From Pedobacter steynii (GTDB lineage: Bacteria; Bacteroidota; Bacteroidia; Sphingobacteriales; Sphingobacteriaceae): a stretch of DNA of 64,000 nucleotides. Below are positions 41,736 through 50,860 of this stretch, piece after piece (the stretch's first letter is position 1; each line of letters opens with the position of its first letter). Where the stretch lies: assembly GCF_900103665.1 (NCBI RefSeq), contig NZ_FNGY01000002.1, positions 868,001-932,000 on the forward strand. The letters run 5' to 3'. The position numbers were made by a program, and so were the translations under genes. The notes beneath the pieces were generated by a model that was given only the letters and a program-made list of their open reading frames with translations, did not search any database and was not told the DNA's origin.

Positions 41736-44700
41736 ATGAACAAAAGATTTACCCTTATTTGTTCCTGTTTTATTTTATTCGCATTCAGTGGTTTTGCCCA
41801 GCAAGTTGTTCGGGGAAAGGTAAGTGATGCAGGTAATGGAGCAGGCATTCCGGGTGCAAGTGTCCTTGTCAAAGGCAGCACCTTAGGAACTTCAACTCAA
41901 CCGGATGGTACTTATAGTATTACCTTGCCGGCAAATGCAACGACACTTGTTGTAAAATACCTCGGGTTTTTGACACAGGAGGTTCCGGTTAACAACCGGA
42001 CACTGATCAATATTAATTTAGTGCCTGATGAAACGTCACTCACAGAAGTGGTGGTTACAGCATTGGGCATCAAACGCAGTGAAAAATCCATCGGTTATTC
42101 CACACAAACCGTGAAAGGGGATAACCTGACGATGACAAAGGAGCAAAACGTGCTGGGCTCCCTTGCAGGAAAGGTTGCCGGTGTACAAGTCGTTGGATCT
42201 TCGGGTGCAAGTATGGGAGGAACGCAGAAGATTAAAATCCGTGGAGTGAACTCTTTAAGTGGCAGCAGCTCTCCACTGATCGTTGTAGATGGTACGCCCA
42301 TCTCTGATGCCAACTTCAGTACTGACAGTGGGAATGGTGTGGATCTGGGAAATATCTCCCAGGATATCAATCCGGAAGATATTGAATCACTCAATGTTTT
42401 GAAAGGTGCTGCAGCTTCCGCACTTTATGGAATCCGCGGACAAAACGGAGTGATCATGATTACGACAAGAAAGGGAAGTAAAGGCGTAAAAAAAGTGGAT
42501 GTACGTTTCAATTCAGGTTTCTCGATTGAAAAGGTCAGCAATTTTCTGCCTTTGCAAAATATTTATGGAGTAGGTAATAACCAGACTTTCCAGACCCTGG
42601 CTAATGGAGATAAATACATCAATGGAAATGACGAAAGCTGGGGTCCAAAAATGGACGGTACTCCGGTAAGAATGTATTATAGCTTTTATCCTCAGGATGC
42701 TGAGTATGGAAAATTAACACCCTTTGTTCCTCAACCCAATAATATCAGGGATTTCTATGAGACTGGAAAGAACATCAATAATAGTCTGTCTGTAACCGGT
42801 GGAAATGAAAACTCTTCCTACCGTTTGTCTTATAACAATGCTTATATCAATGGAACGATCCCTAATACCTGGCTGAAAAGAAATAACCTGAGTTTAAGTT
42901 CTGACCTGAAGCTGACCGATAAACTTACCGTTGGCGTAAATGCAAATTATGCCAATAATAACGGCCAACGGCCGGAACAGGGATATCAGGGCTCTTTCTC
43001 CGGAGCTACCCAATGGTTTCAGCGAAATATAGACATTAACAGGCTGCGTAATTATCAATATGCGGATGGCACCATTATGAACTGGAACGTCAATCCGAAT
43101 ACCAGCACAGGAATGATCACCAGCGCGAATAATAAACCGAGTGATTGGAATAACCCATTCTTTGATGCCTATAGAAGTTTAAATAATGATGATCGTGACC
43201 GTTTATTTGGTGATGTGAGCCTGAATTATCAGGTCCTGCCTGAATTGAAATTAAGTGCTTTTGTACGTTCAGACAGGTATACGCAAAATATCTCTCATAA
43301 AGAAGCATTTGGAGGTCGCCTCGACGATGCTTATTCTGTAGGGAAATACCAGGGAATCGATAATAATTATGAGTTCTTAGGGCAATATAACAAGCAATTT
43401 GGTGACATTTCCTTAACAGGGAACCTGGGTGCCAATTTATATACAGAGAAGTTTACACAGACCTTTCAGGCTACTGTAGGCGGTTTGTCAAGCCCTGATT
43501 TTTATAGTATGGCGGCTTCAGTAGATCGTCCGGAAAGTACCTCATACTTGCGTAGAAAAGAAGTCCGTAGTGCTTATGCGATGGCTTCGGTAGGGTATAA
43601 GGATACTTACTTTTTGGACGCCTCCCTTAGAAACGACAACTCTTCGGCATTGCCGAAAAATAACAATTCCTATTGGTATTACTCTGTCTCAGGTAGTTTC
43701 GTGTTCAGCCAGCTGCTAAAATGGGAACCGCTTTCTTTTGGTAAATTAAGAGCCAGTTATGCCCTGGCGGGTTCGGATCTTAAACCTTATCAGGTAAATC
43801 CTTACTATTCTCCCGGAAGTGTTTATAAAAACACCGATTTGAACATCAATACTTTATTAGTTCCGGATAAGCTGAACAACCCGAATATAAAACCTGCTTT
43901 CGCAAATTCCTTTGAAATAGGAACGGACCTCAAATTTCTGAACAACAGGTTGGGTTTTGAATTCACCTATTATCAGCAGAAAAATAAAAATCAGATCATC
44001 AATCTTTCGGTATCAGGAGCGAGTGGATATACAACAAACGTAGTGAATGCCGGAATGATTCAAAATCAGGGAATAGAATTCTCCCTGTCCGGAACACCTA
44101 TCCGTTCTAAAATGTTCAGTTGGGATGCTACCCTGAACTTTAACCGCAATAAAAGTATCATCAAAGAACTGTATCAGGACTTATCGGTATATCAACTGGA
44201 TATAAATACCTATTCCAGTGTAAACATGTACCTTAATGCCACAGTTAACAAGAGTTTTGGTAGCCTTGTAGGGCAGGCTTATGCCCGAGATTCCAAGAGC
44301 GGAAAAATTCTTTTGGGATCGGATAACCTGCCTTTAATCGAAAATAACCATGATTTTGGAAGTGTATTGCCTGAGTTTACCGGAGGATTCCTGAATAGCT
44401 TTAAAATCGGGAAATTCGATATCTCGGCCATGATCGATTTTCAAAGTGGCGGGAAGTTTTTTAGCTGGACAAAAATGCTGGCTACGAAATCAGGACAGGC
44501 AGCGGAAACTGCGGTGATGAATGATAGGGGGGCAAATGTACGTGACCCTCTGACTAGTAATGGAGGTGTTAAGCTGAATGGTATCTATGGCCCTGGAACA
44601 AAAATCGCCGGTGTAGATGTAAGCGGACAGGAATTTAACGGATATGTGGATGCCAGGTCTTATTTCAGGAATTCTATTGGAACCAAAGTCTATGAAGAAT

Positions 44701-44960
44701 GGTTGTACAATGCTTCTTACATTAAATTGAGAGAAGTAAGCGTCGGGTACAACTTTACAGAAGGTTTTATGAAGAAAACTCCTTTTAAATCAGCGAAGAT
44801 CGCTGTAGTGGCCAGAAATCCCGCGATGATCTGGCAAAAAGCACCAAAAGGACTTGATCCTTCAGAATTGTCTACCGGAAGCGCCTCTATCAGCTGGCTG
44901 GAAAAAGGAGAATTTCAAACGGTACGCTCTTATGGTATTAACCTGAATCTGACATTTTAA
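41736..44960 (+). CDS. SusC/RagA-type TonB-dependent outer-membrane transporter
   Basis: 1074 residues. Signal peptide to about residue 21 (AFSGFAQ), then the carboxypeptidase-D-like domain (VRGKVSDAGNGAGIPGASVLVKG, about 23-105), TonB-box-like EVVVTALGIKRSEK, plug domain with the SusC signature (KIRGVNSLSGSSSPLIVVDG, then ASALYGIRGQNGVIMITT) and a C-terminal beta-barrel ending in Phe. It imports an oligosaccharide or peptide with the lipoprotein encoded next. No glycosidase, sulfatase or regulator (ECF/anti-sigma or HTCS) is adjacent, so the ligand cannot be inferred. Confidence 0.95.
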   Translation: MNKRFTLICSCFILFAFSGFAQQVVRGKVSDAGNGAGIPGASVLVKGSTLGTSTQPDGTYSITLPANATTLVVKYLGFLTQEVPVNNRTLININLVPDETSLTEVVVTALGIKRSEKSIGYSTQTVKGDNLTMTKEQNVLGSLAGKVAGVQVVGSSGASMGGTQKIKIRGVNSLSGSSSPLIVVDGTPISDANFSTDSGNGVDLGNISQDINPEDIESLNVLKGAAASALYGIRGQNGVIMITTRKGSKGVKKVDVRFNSGFSIEKVSNFLPLQNIYGVGNNQTFQTLANGDKYINGNDESWGPKMDGTPVRMYYSFYPQDAEYGKLTPFVPQPNNIRDFYETGKNINNSLSVTGGNENSSYRLSYNNAYINGTIPNTWLKRNNLSLSSDLKLTDKLTVGVNANYANNNGQRPEQGYQGSFSGATQWFQRNIDINRLRNYQYADGTIMNWNVNPNTSTGMITSANNKPSDWNNPFFDAYRSLNNDDRDRLFGDVSLNYQVLPELKLSAFVRSDRYTQNISHKEAFGGRLDDAYSVGKYQGIDNNYEFLGQYNKQFGDISLTGNLGANLYTEKFTQTFQATVGGLSSPDFYSMAASVDRPESTSYLRRKEVRSAYAMASVGYKDTYFLDASLRNDNSSALPKNNNSYWYYSVSGSFVFSQLLKWEPLSFGKLRASYALAGSDLKPYQVNPYYSPGSVYKNTDLNINTLLVPDKLNNPNIKPAFANSFEIGTDLKFLNNRLGFEFTYYQQKNKNQIINLSVSGASGYTTNVVNAGMIQNQGIEFSLSGTPIRSKMFSWDATLNFNRNKSIIKELYQDLSVYQLDINTYSSVNMYLNATVNKSFGSLVGQAYARDSKSGKILLGSDNLPLIENNHDFGSVLPEFTGGFLNSFKIGKFDISAMIDFQSGGKFFSWTKMLATKSGQAAETAVMNDRGANVRDPLTSNGGVKLNGIYGPGTKIAGVDVSGQEFNGYVDARSYFRNSIGTKVYEEWLYNASYIKLREVSVGYNFTEGFMKKTPFKSAKIAVVARNPAMIWQKAPKGLDPSELSTGSASISWLEKGEFQTVRSYGINLNLTF

Positions 44961-44971
44961 TCTATACTCAA

Positions 44972-46405
44972 ATGAAACCACTATATCATATATGCCTGGT
45001 TACTATACTTGCTTTAACAGCAACGGGCTGCAATAAATTTGATGATGACATCAATAGAGATCCCAATAATCCGGAGAAGGCTTCTGCCACACAATTGATC
45101 GCCAGCGCACAGCAGTCTTTGCCAGATATTGGTTCTGCGTTCGATAAAAATGCTTCGCCTTATGGAATTCATTATCCTCAATATATTTCGGGCACCACTT
45201 TTACGGAGAACAGCCGTTATAATACGGTGAATTTTAATTTTTACCCAATCTATGCCGGGCCATTAATGAACCTGACAGAGGCGATTAAAGTGGCAAATAA
45301 TCCAAATGAGGGGCCTATTGCAAACCAGATTGCTGTAGCCAAGATTATGAAGGCCTATTATTTCTGGCATGTTACCGATCGTTGGGGTGTTGTTCCATAT
45401 ACGGAGGCCTTTCAAGGTCGCGCAGATTTTACGCCTAAGTACGATTCGCAACAACAGATCTATAACGATCTTTTCAAATTACTGGACGAAGCAAACGCCG
45501 CTTTCGTTGTTGGTAACATCAAAAATGATATCATTTACGGCGGAGATATGGTCAAATGGAAAAAACTGGGCAATACCATTCACCTGCTAATGGCATTAAG
45601 ACTCTCTAAGGTAGATGCGGTTAAAGGGGCTGATGAATTTAAGAAAGCCCTGGCAAACGGAATTATGGAAAAGAACGAAGACAATTTTACTTATGTTCAC
45701 CTGGTGGATAAAGTCAATGAGAACTTTTGGTATACTTCGTTTGGGCGGTTGAAAAGAAACTGGTTTGCCGTAAGTAAAACGGTTGTTGACTATATGCAGC
45801 CATTGAGTGATCCTCGTTTACCTGTTTTTGCAGATAAAAATGGAGCAGGTAACTATGTGGGATTAGAATATGGTCTTCCAGGTTCTGTGTCTGTGGTGAT
45901 CAATAATATTTCTTTATTGGGATCAGCCCTTCGCCAGCAAAATTCACCTACCTATCTGGTAACTTATGCGCAAGCTTTATTTGCAAAAGCAGAAGCAGCA
46001 AAGTTAGGCTGGATCCCAGGAGGAGATGGGGATGCAAAGCTCAACTATGATAAAGCGATTGAACAATCCATTCTTCAATGGACGAAAAGTACAAATGGGT
46101 TGACTGTGTTTATAGGGCAACCACAAGTCGCTTATAATCAGGCGATAGCACTTCGACAGATAGCAGAACAACGTTGGATCCATCTCTTTATGCATGGTTA
46201 TGAAGGCTGGGCAGAATGGAGAAGAACAGGCTATCCTTTGCTAAGTCCTGCGCCGAACAATAACAATCTCGCTATTCCAAGAAGAGAGGGATATCCTACT
46301 CAGGAAATTTCAAATAATGGACCAAACTACTCTGCAGCAATTGCGGCCTTTCCTTATGGGGGTACCGACGACCTGAATGCCCGGGTATGGTGGGATAAAC
46401 CATAA
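44972..46405 (+). CDS. SusD/RagB-type surface lipoprotein
   Basis: 477 residues. The signal peptide ends in ATGC with the lipidated Cys at about residue 20 (NKFDDDINRDPNNPEKA is the usual mature start). The helical TPR-like scaffold contains KAYYFWHVTDRWGVVPYTEAF, LLMALRLSKVD and RQIAEQRWIHLFMHGYEGWAEWRRTGYP, all typical of the SusD-like family (SusD_2 kind). It caps the SusC barrel and captures the ligand. It starts 11 bases after susC and is followed by a strong terminator, so the pair forms the whole operon. Confidence 0.94.
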   Translation: MKPLYHICLVTILALTATGCNKFDDDINRDPNNPEKASATQLIASAQQSLPDIGSAFDKNASPYGIHYPQYISGTTFTENSRYNTVNFNFYPIYAGPLMNLTEAIKVANNPNEGPIANQIAVAKIMKAYYFWHVTDRWGVVPYTEAFQGRADFTPKYDSQQQIYNDLFKLLDEANAAFVVGNIKNDIIYGGDMVKWKKLGNTIHLLMALRLSKVDAVKGADEFKKALANGIMEKNEDNFTYVHLVDKVNENFWYTSFGRLKRNWFAVSKTVVDYMQPLSDPRLPVFADKNGAGNYVGLEYGLPGSVSVVINNISLLGSALRQQNSPTYLVTYAQALFAKAEAAKLGWIPGGDGDAKLNYDKAIEQSILQWTKSTNGLTVFIGQPQVAYNQAIALRQIAEQRWIHLFMHGYEGWAEWRRTGYPLLSPAPNNNNLAIPRREGYPTQEISNNGPNYSAAIAAFPYGGTDDLNARVWWDKP

Positions 46406-46408
46406 ATA

Positions 46409-46446
46409 CAAAAAGGCAGGTATTCAGAAAAATACCTGCCTTTTTT
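46409..46446. terminator. Bidirectional terminator between susD and spmAB
   Basis: AAAAGGCAGGTATT (46411-46424) and AATACCTGCCTTTT (46431-46444) form a perfect 14-bp stem with a 6-base loop and have A- and T-tracts on both sides. It can end both the susCD message and the convergent spmAB-like one. Confidence 0.88.
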
Positions 46447-46463
46447 AGGATTAGATAAAATGG

Positions 46464-47735
46464 CTATCCAAAGAACATATAGCATAAGCCGATCGCGGTG
46501 CAAACACCTACTAAATCGGCTAATAACATGGCGCCAATTGCATAACGGGTATTGGTAATGCTTACTGAGCCGAAATATACGGCAATTACATAGAAGGTCG
46601 TATCTGAAGAGCCTTGTAAGATGCTGGACAACCTTCCGGCAAAAGAGTCTGGTCCATGCGTGGTCATGGTATCAATCATCATGCCTCTGGCACCACTTCC
46701 GCTCAATGGCCTGATCAATGCAGTTGGAATTCCGTCGATAAACCGAGTATCCGCACCCATTAGGGCACAAACATGTTTTATTCCATTGATGACCATATCA
46801 AAAGTGCCGCTGGTACGCAATAAACTAATGGCAATCAGCATTCCTACCAGGTAGGGGATGATCCGGATTGAGGTATCAAAACCACCTTTCGCACCTTCCA
46901 CAAAGGCATCATATACATTGATCTTCTTATAGAGTCCGCCGAGGACAATCAGTAGAAATATCAATAACAACAAACCATTGCTCAGAATTCCTGAGAATTG
47001 CTGGAGGCCTGCGGTATTCAGGCTGGTAAGGTATAAAACCAATACCGCAATTACTGCCGAGATGCTCAATACCCAAGCCAGAATCACTGGCTGAAAAATA
47101 TTAATTTTTTGTTTAAAAGAAACAATGAGCATCGCAGCCATTGTTGCTGCAAAGGTGGCAATCATACAAGGAATAAAAATGTCTGTAGGATTGGCCGAAT
47201 TTAAAGAAGCCCGTACCGCAATGATACTTACTGGAATCAGGCATAACCCAGAGGCATGTAGACAAAGGAACATGATCTGTGCATTGGAGGCCGTATCTTT
47301 ACTTGGGTTGAGTTCCTGTAAACTCTCCATGGTTTTTAATCCGAAAGGGGTGGCTGCATTGTCCAGGCCCAATAAGTTTGCCGAGAAATTCATGACCATA
47401 TGTCCCGTTGCCGGATGTCCTTTGGGGATGTCAGGGAAAAGCTTAGAGAAGAATGGCCCAATGATTCTGGACAATAAGCGGATACCTCCGGCTCTTTCAG
47501 CGATGGCCATAAAGCCCATAAATAAGGCCATGATACCGATTAGTTTTAAGCAAATGTTGACTGCCGTCCAGCAGGTTTCAATGATGCCATCTACTTTTAA
47601 TACGTTGCCTGCGTCGCTGGCTTTACCAACGATCATCAGGTTGAAGATTTCGGTTTCGCCTAAAAAGAAACATTTTATACTGGCAACCACAATCGCAATG
47701 ATGATGAAAGCGGACCAGATTCTACTTAATGCCAT
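46464..47735 (-). CDS. Fused SpmA-SpmB-type membrane protein (nucleoside-recognition domain)
   Basis: 423 residues with about ten membrane segments. The first half has an SpmA-like core (NFSANLLGLDNAATPFGLKTMESLQ, SKDTASNAQIMFLCLHASGLCLIP) and the second an SpmB-like one (GGFDTSIRIIPYLVGMLIAISLLRTSG, LIRPLSGSGARGMMIDTM, GSSDTTFYVIAVYFGSVSI). Bacillus has them as separate spore-maturation genes. In non-sporulating Bacteroidota the fused form occurs without sporulation, with unknown transported substrate. Monocistronic, sharing a terminator with susCD. Confidence 0.88.
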   Translation of the reverse strand: MALSRIWSAFIIIAIVVASIKCFFLGETEIFNLMIVGKASDAGNVLKVDGIIETCWTAVNICLKLIGIMALFMGFMAIAERAGGIRLLSRIIGPFFSKLFPDIPKGHPATGHMVMNFSANLLGLDNAATPFGLKTMESLQELNPSKDTASNAQIMFLCLHASGLCLIPVSIIAVRASLNSANPTDIFIPCMIATFAATMAAMLIVSFKQKINIFQPVILAWVLSISAVIAVLVLYLTSLNTAGLQQFSGILSNGLLLLIFLLIVLGGLYKKINVYDAFVEGAKGGFDTSIRIIPYLVGMLIAISLLRTSGTFDMVINGIKHVCALMGADTRFIDGIPTALIRPLSGSGARGMMIDTMTTHGPDSFAGRLSSILQGSSDTTFYVIAVYFGSVSITNTRYAIGAMLLADLVGVCTAIGLCYMFFG

Positions 47736-47848
47736 TAAAATAAGATTAGTTGAGTCGTTAAATTTATAGTTTTGATTCTAATAATCCGTCTTTAAAGCAG
47801 AATAAAATGCAGGTCCGGATAAAAGAGTTTGAAAATAGCCTAAAAGCA

Positions 47849-47878
47849 AAAGGTCCCGCAAACTTTGCAGGACCTTTG
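47849..47878 (-). terminator. Terminator after the S9 peptidase gene
   Basis: AAAGGTCC (47849-47856) pairs with GGACCTTT (47870-47877); an inner GCA/TGC extends the stem past one mismatch. A T-rich minus-strand tail follows. Confidence 0.65.
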
Positions 47879-47884
47879 AAATAT

Positions 47885-50728
47885 TTATGGTTTGTCGTCT
47901 GTCAGTTCGAAACCCCAGGTTTTTCCTTTTTCAGTGGCAGGAATACCAGAGGTCATCCATGCAGGTGCTTTTGCCCCTTTAAGGTAATAATCAAAGAATT
48001 GTTGTTCTCTGATCTGGATGTCTTTTCTGTTTTGACGTTGTACCAGGTTGTGTGCTTCGTTGTTATAGTTTAACATCCAGACTGGTTTTCCTAAACGTCT
48101 TAATCCGTTAAACATTTCTATTCCCTGATACCATGGTACGGCACCATCAGCATCATTTGCCATGATCACTACCGGCGTATTTACCTTTGGCAGGGAGAAT
48201 AAAGGAGAGTTTTCGATATACAAATCCGGTTTCTCCCATAAAGTCGCACCGATTCTGCTTTGTGTTTTTTCGTATTGGAACTGTCTGTTCATACCGCTTT
48301 CCCAACGCATTCCTCCATAAGCAGAAGTCATGTTGACTACCGGTGCACCAGACCATGCGGCAGCATACATATTGGTACGTGTGATCAGGTGGGCCACCTG
48401 GTAACCACCCCAGCTTTGTCCCTGGATGCCGATTTTGGTCCCATCAACCCATGTGTTTTTCTTTAAGGACTCAACACCTGAGTTGATGAACTCTTCTGCA
48501 GATTTCCCCGGGTAACCTTTTTCGTAGCTGATGTCCGGTGCAAAAACCAGGTAACCATTGCTCACAAAGAAAGGGATGTTTAAACGGGATGGAGTAGGAG
48601 CGGGAGCATTGTAGGCATACAATCCATCAGAAAGTTTTTCGTAGAAATAAACGATCATCGGATATTTTTTTGCAGGGTCAAAGTTCTCAGGTTTGTACAG
48701 GATGCCTTTGGATTTATATCCTTTAGGTGTTTCCCAGTTTACCAGTTCTGCAGTTCCCCAATTGTAGGTTTGTTGCTGAGGGTTGGTATTGCTCAGTTTG
48801 ATTTCTGTTTTCAGGTCTTTGGAAACATATACGTCAGGAGAGGTACTGTAATTTCCTTTGTCGTAGAGGTATTCCTCTGCATCTTTAGCTTTTACAAGGT
48901 TGGAATATTTGAACTTGGCCATGACGATCAGCTCCGGATTTTTTGTATCGCCAACATTTGCTTTGTAGAAACCATTCTCTTTGGTATTGTTGTTTAATGC
49001 GTCCATGATGATCGTTTCTTTCTTTCCGAGGAAACGGCTTTCCGGATCTAATTTCTGGTAACGGAGGGTTAGGCTGTTTTGTCTGCCGAATCCGTTAGTC
49101 ATGTTTTTAGGTGGATTTTTTCCTTCCGGAGAGCATTCCCAGATGTCATACCTGTCGTAGATCAGGACTGTTTTATCTTCTTCCGTCCAGGCGGCGATTC
49201 CATAAGCCGAAGGATCATCAGGAACATCATTTTCTTCATCTACCAGTTTTACCGTCATGGTACTGTTTAATTGGGTTACTTTCCCTGTAGCGATGGTATA
49301 GGTGTACCAGTTAGATTTTGCCTGATCAAAATAAATAATATATTTTCCGTTAGGAGAAGCCATTGCATCGCCACTCAGACCTTCAATGATTTTCTTTCTT
49401 GCGCCTGTTTTAACATCTACAAGATAGTAGTCTTTGATGGAGCTTGCAGTCCATTGTTGCTGAACCCTATTTCCAAAATCAGTAGCAGCCAATGCATAAG
49501 CTGAGTTTCCTTCATTGATTATAGATGCATCAGGCAATTTAAGGTCTGTCAAAGGAATGATTTTAGGATCACTGTTGAAGATCTCAATTGCAGTCAGGTA
49601 AGATTTTTTGGAGTCCCGTTCTGCATTTTTTAACTGCATCGGTTGCAGAAAATCGTCTTTATATCCCCATACGTCCAATTTGGCATTTTCAAAGTCAACC
49701 AGGGTGGTATCCTTTGCTTTTTTAACCGGAGCAATACCAAAAAATAGTTTGGTTCCGTCTTTACTGAAGTTTACTTTTCCATCACCACTAACTGCCCATT
49801 TTGCAGGCATTCCGGGAATCTCATTGTCTACGAGAATCTGTGCAGTATCCAGGGACAGTGAATTATAATATACGTTATAGGTTTTGATTTCCGTTTTCTC
49901 CGGACTTTGTTCTCCTACAAAAGCAAGGTATTCTCCATCTTCAGCAAAGGCAAAGTTTTTAAATGTTCCTTTTCCTTTGACCAAAGTTTTCAGTGTTCCT
50001 TTTTCAATATTCAATACGAAGACCCCAACAGGTGCGGTTTTATCTTTCTTCGCAGCGGTACAGGCAAAAACAAGCTGTTTTCCGTTTTTGCTGAAAGCAT
50101 ATTCGCTCACATATTTAAACGTACGTTCCTGTCCTGTAATCAGGTTTTTGAAGATCAGGTCTGTTCCTTCCTGTTTTGCGGCATTGGCAGGATCATCATC
50201 GGCATAGAAATCTTCACTGTCTTTTTTATCAGGGGTGGCAGAAGCCGCTGCTTTTTTTGTGGTATCTACTGGTTTTTCCAATTGATAAGCCAATAATCCT
50301 CCAGCCTTTTCCGGCATTTTAAAGGACTTTACACGCGCTACCTTTACAATGCCCAAGCTGGTTAAGTTGGCTATTCCCAGACTGTCTTTAGGCATGTCAT
50401 CGGCCTTTTTCTTTTTGATCTTAGCCTGCCGGATGTCTTTTTGAAATGCTTTAATCGCAAAGACGGCATATTTCGAGTCCGAACTGAATTGTGCATTCGT
50501 AGCCCTATGTACTTTTATCTTTGAATTGTTGATCAAATTGCTCAGGTATAGATTCGCATCTCCTTCCTGTTGATTGATCCCATACATCGCCCATTGTCCA
50601 TTATTGGAGAGTTGCTTTGCGCCAACGGCTTCCCAGGTATCATAGACCGTATGATCCAGCGGTTTTTTCTGGGCGAAAGTAACGCTGCCGTACAATAGAA
50701 AAATTAGAGTAAGTTTTTTGTGCATCAT
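47885..50728 (-). CDS. Secreted S9-family prolyl-oligopeptidase-like peptidase
   Basis: 947 residues. Signal peptide to about residue 20 (GSVTFAQ). The first two thirds form a beta-propeller-like part with an acidic/Lys-rich insertion near 95-190 (KKAAASATPDKKDSEDFYADDDPA). The C-terminal alpha/beta hydrolase contains the nucleophile elbow GIQGQSWGGYQ, the Asp in MANDADGAVPWYQG and the His in NYNNEAHNLV. Longer than DPP-IV (about 750). Likely a periplasmic or surface exopeptidase with unknown specificity. Separate from yidC by a terminator. Confidence 0.92.
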   Translation of the reverse strand: MMHKKLTLIFLLYGSVTFAQKKPLDHTVYDTWEAVGAKQLSNNGQWAMYGINQQEGDANLYLSNLINNSKIKVHRATNAQFSSDSKYAVFAIKAFQKDIRQAKIKKKKADDMPKDSLGIANLTSLGIVKVARVKSFKMPEKAGGLLAYQLEKPVDTTKKAAASATPDKKDSEDFYADDDPANAAKQEGTDLIFKNLITGQERTFKYVSEYAFSKNGKQLVFACTAAKKDKTAPVGVFVLNIEKGTLKTLVKGKGTFKNFAFAEDGEYLAFVGEQSPEKTEIKTYNVYYNSLSLDTAQILVDNEIPGMPAKWAVSGDGKVNFSKDGTKLFFGIAPVKKAKDTTLVDFENAKLDVWGYKDDFLQPMQLKNAERDSKKSYLTAIEIFNSDPKIIPLTDLKLPDASIINEGNSAYALAATDFGNRVQQQWTASSIKDYYLVDVKTGARKKIIEGLSGDAMASPNGKYIIYFDQAKSNWYTYTIATGKVTQLNSTMTVKLVDEENDVPDDPSAYGIAAWTEEDKTVLIYDRYDIWECSPEGKNPPKNMTNGFGRQNSLTLRYQKLDPESRFLGKKETIIMDALNNNTKENGFYKANVGDTKNPELIVMAKFKYSNLVKAKDAEEYLYDKGNYSTSPDVYVSKDLKTEIKLSNTNPQQQTYNWGTAELVNWETPKGYKSKGILYKPENFDPAKKYPMIVYFYEKLSDGLYAYNAPAPTPSRLNIPFFVSNGYLVFAPDISYEKGYPGKSAEEFINSGVESLKKNTWVDGTKIGIQGQSWGGYQVAHLITRTNMYAAAWSGAPVVNMTSAYGGMRWESGMNRQFQYEKTQSRIGATLWEKPDLYIENSPLFSLPKVNTPVVIMANDADGAVPWYQGIEMFNGLRRLGKPVWMLNYNNEAHNLVQRQNRKDIQIREQQFFDYYLKGAKAPAWMTSGIPATEKGKTWGFELTDDKP

Positions 50729-50817
50729 AAAAGGGTATTTTTGTTAAAAATTGTGATTTTTTAACACATATCCTCATTACAAACCAAATTTTTACAATTA
50801 AAAAAAGGCTTTAAACC

Positions 50818-50847
50818 ACAAAAAGCACCCCGAAAGGTGCTTTTTGT
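50818..50847 (-). terminator. Terminator after yidC
   Basis: ACAAAAAGCACC (50818-50829) and GGTGCTTTTTGT (50836-50847) form a perfect 12-bp stem with a 6-base loop and A/T tracts, 13 bases beyond the yidC stop. Confidence 0.85.
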
Positions 50848-50860
50848 CGTCTGTAAAAGA

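Noticed and set aside
47125..47769. Plus-strand 214-codon ORF
   Set aside because: Antisense to the SpmAB-like gene; its apparent hydrophobicity mirrors the membrane segments on the real strand.
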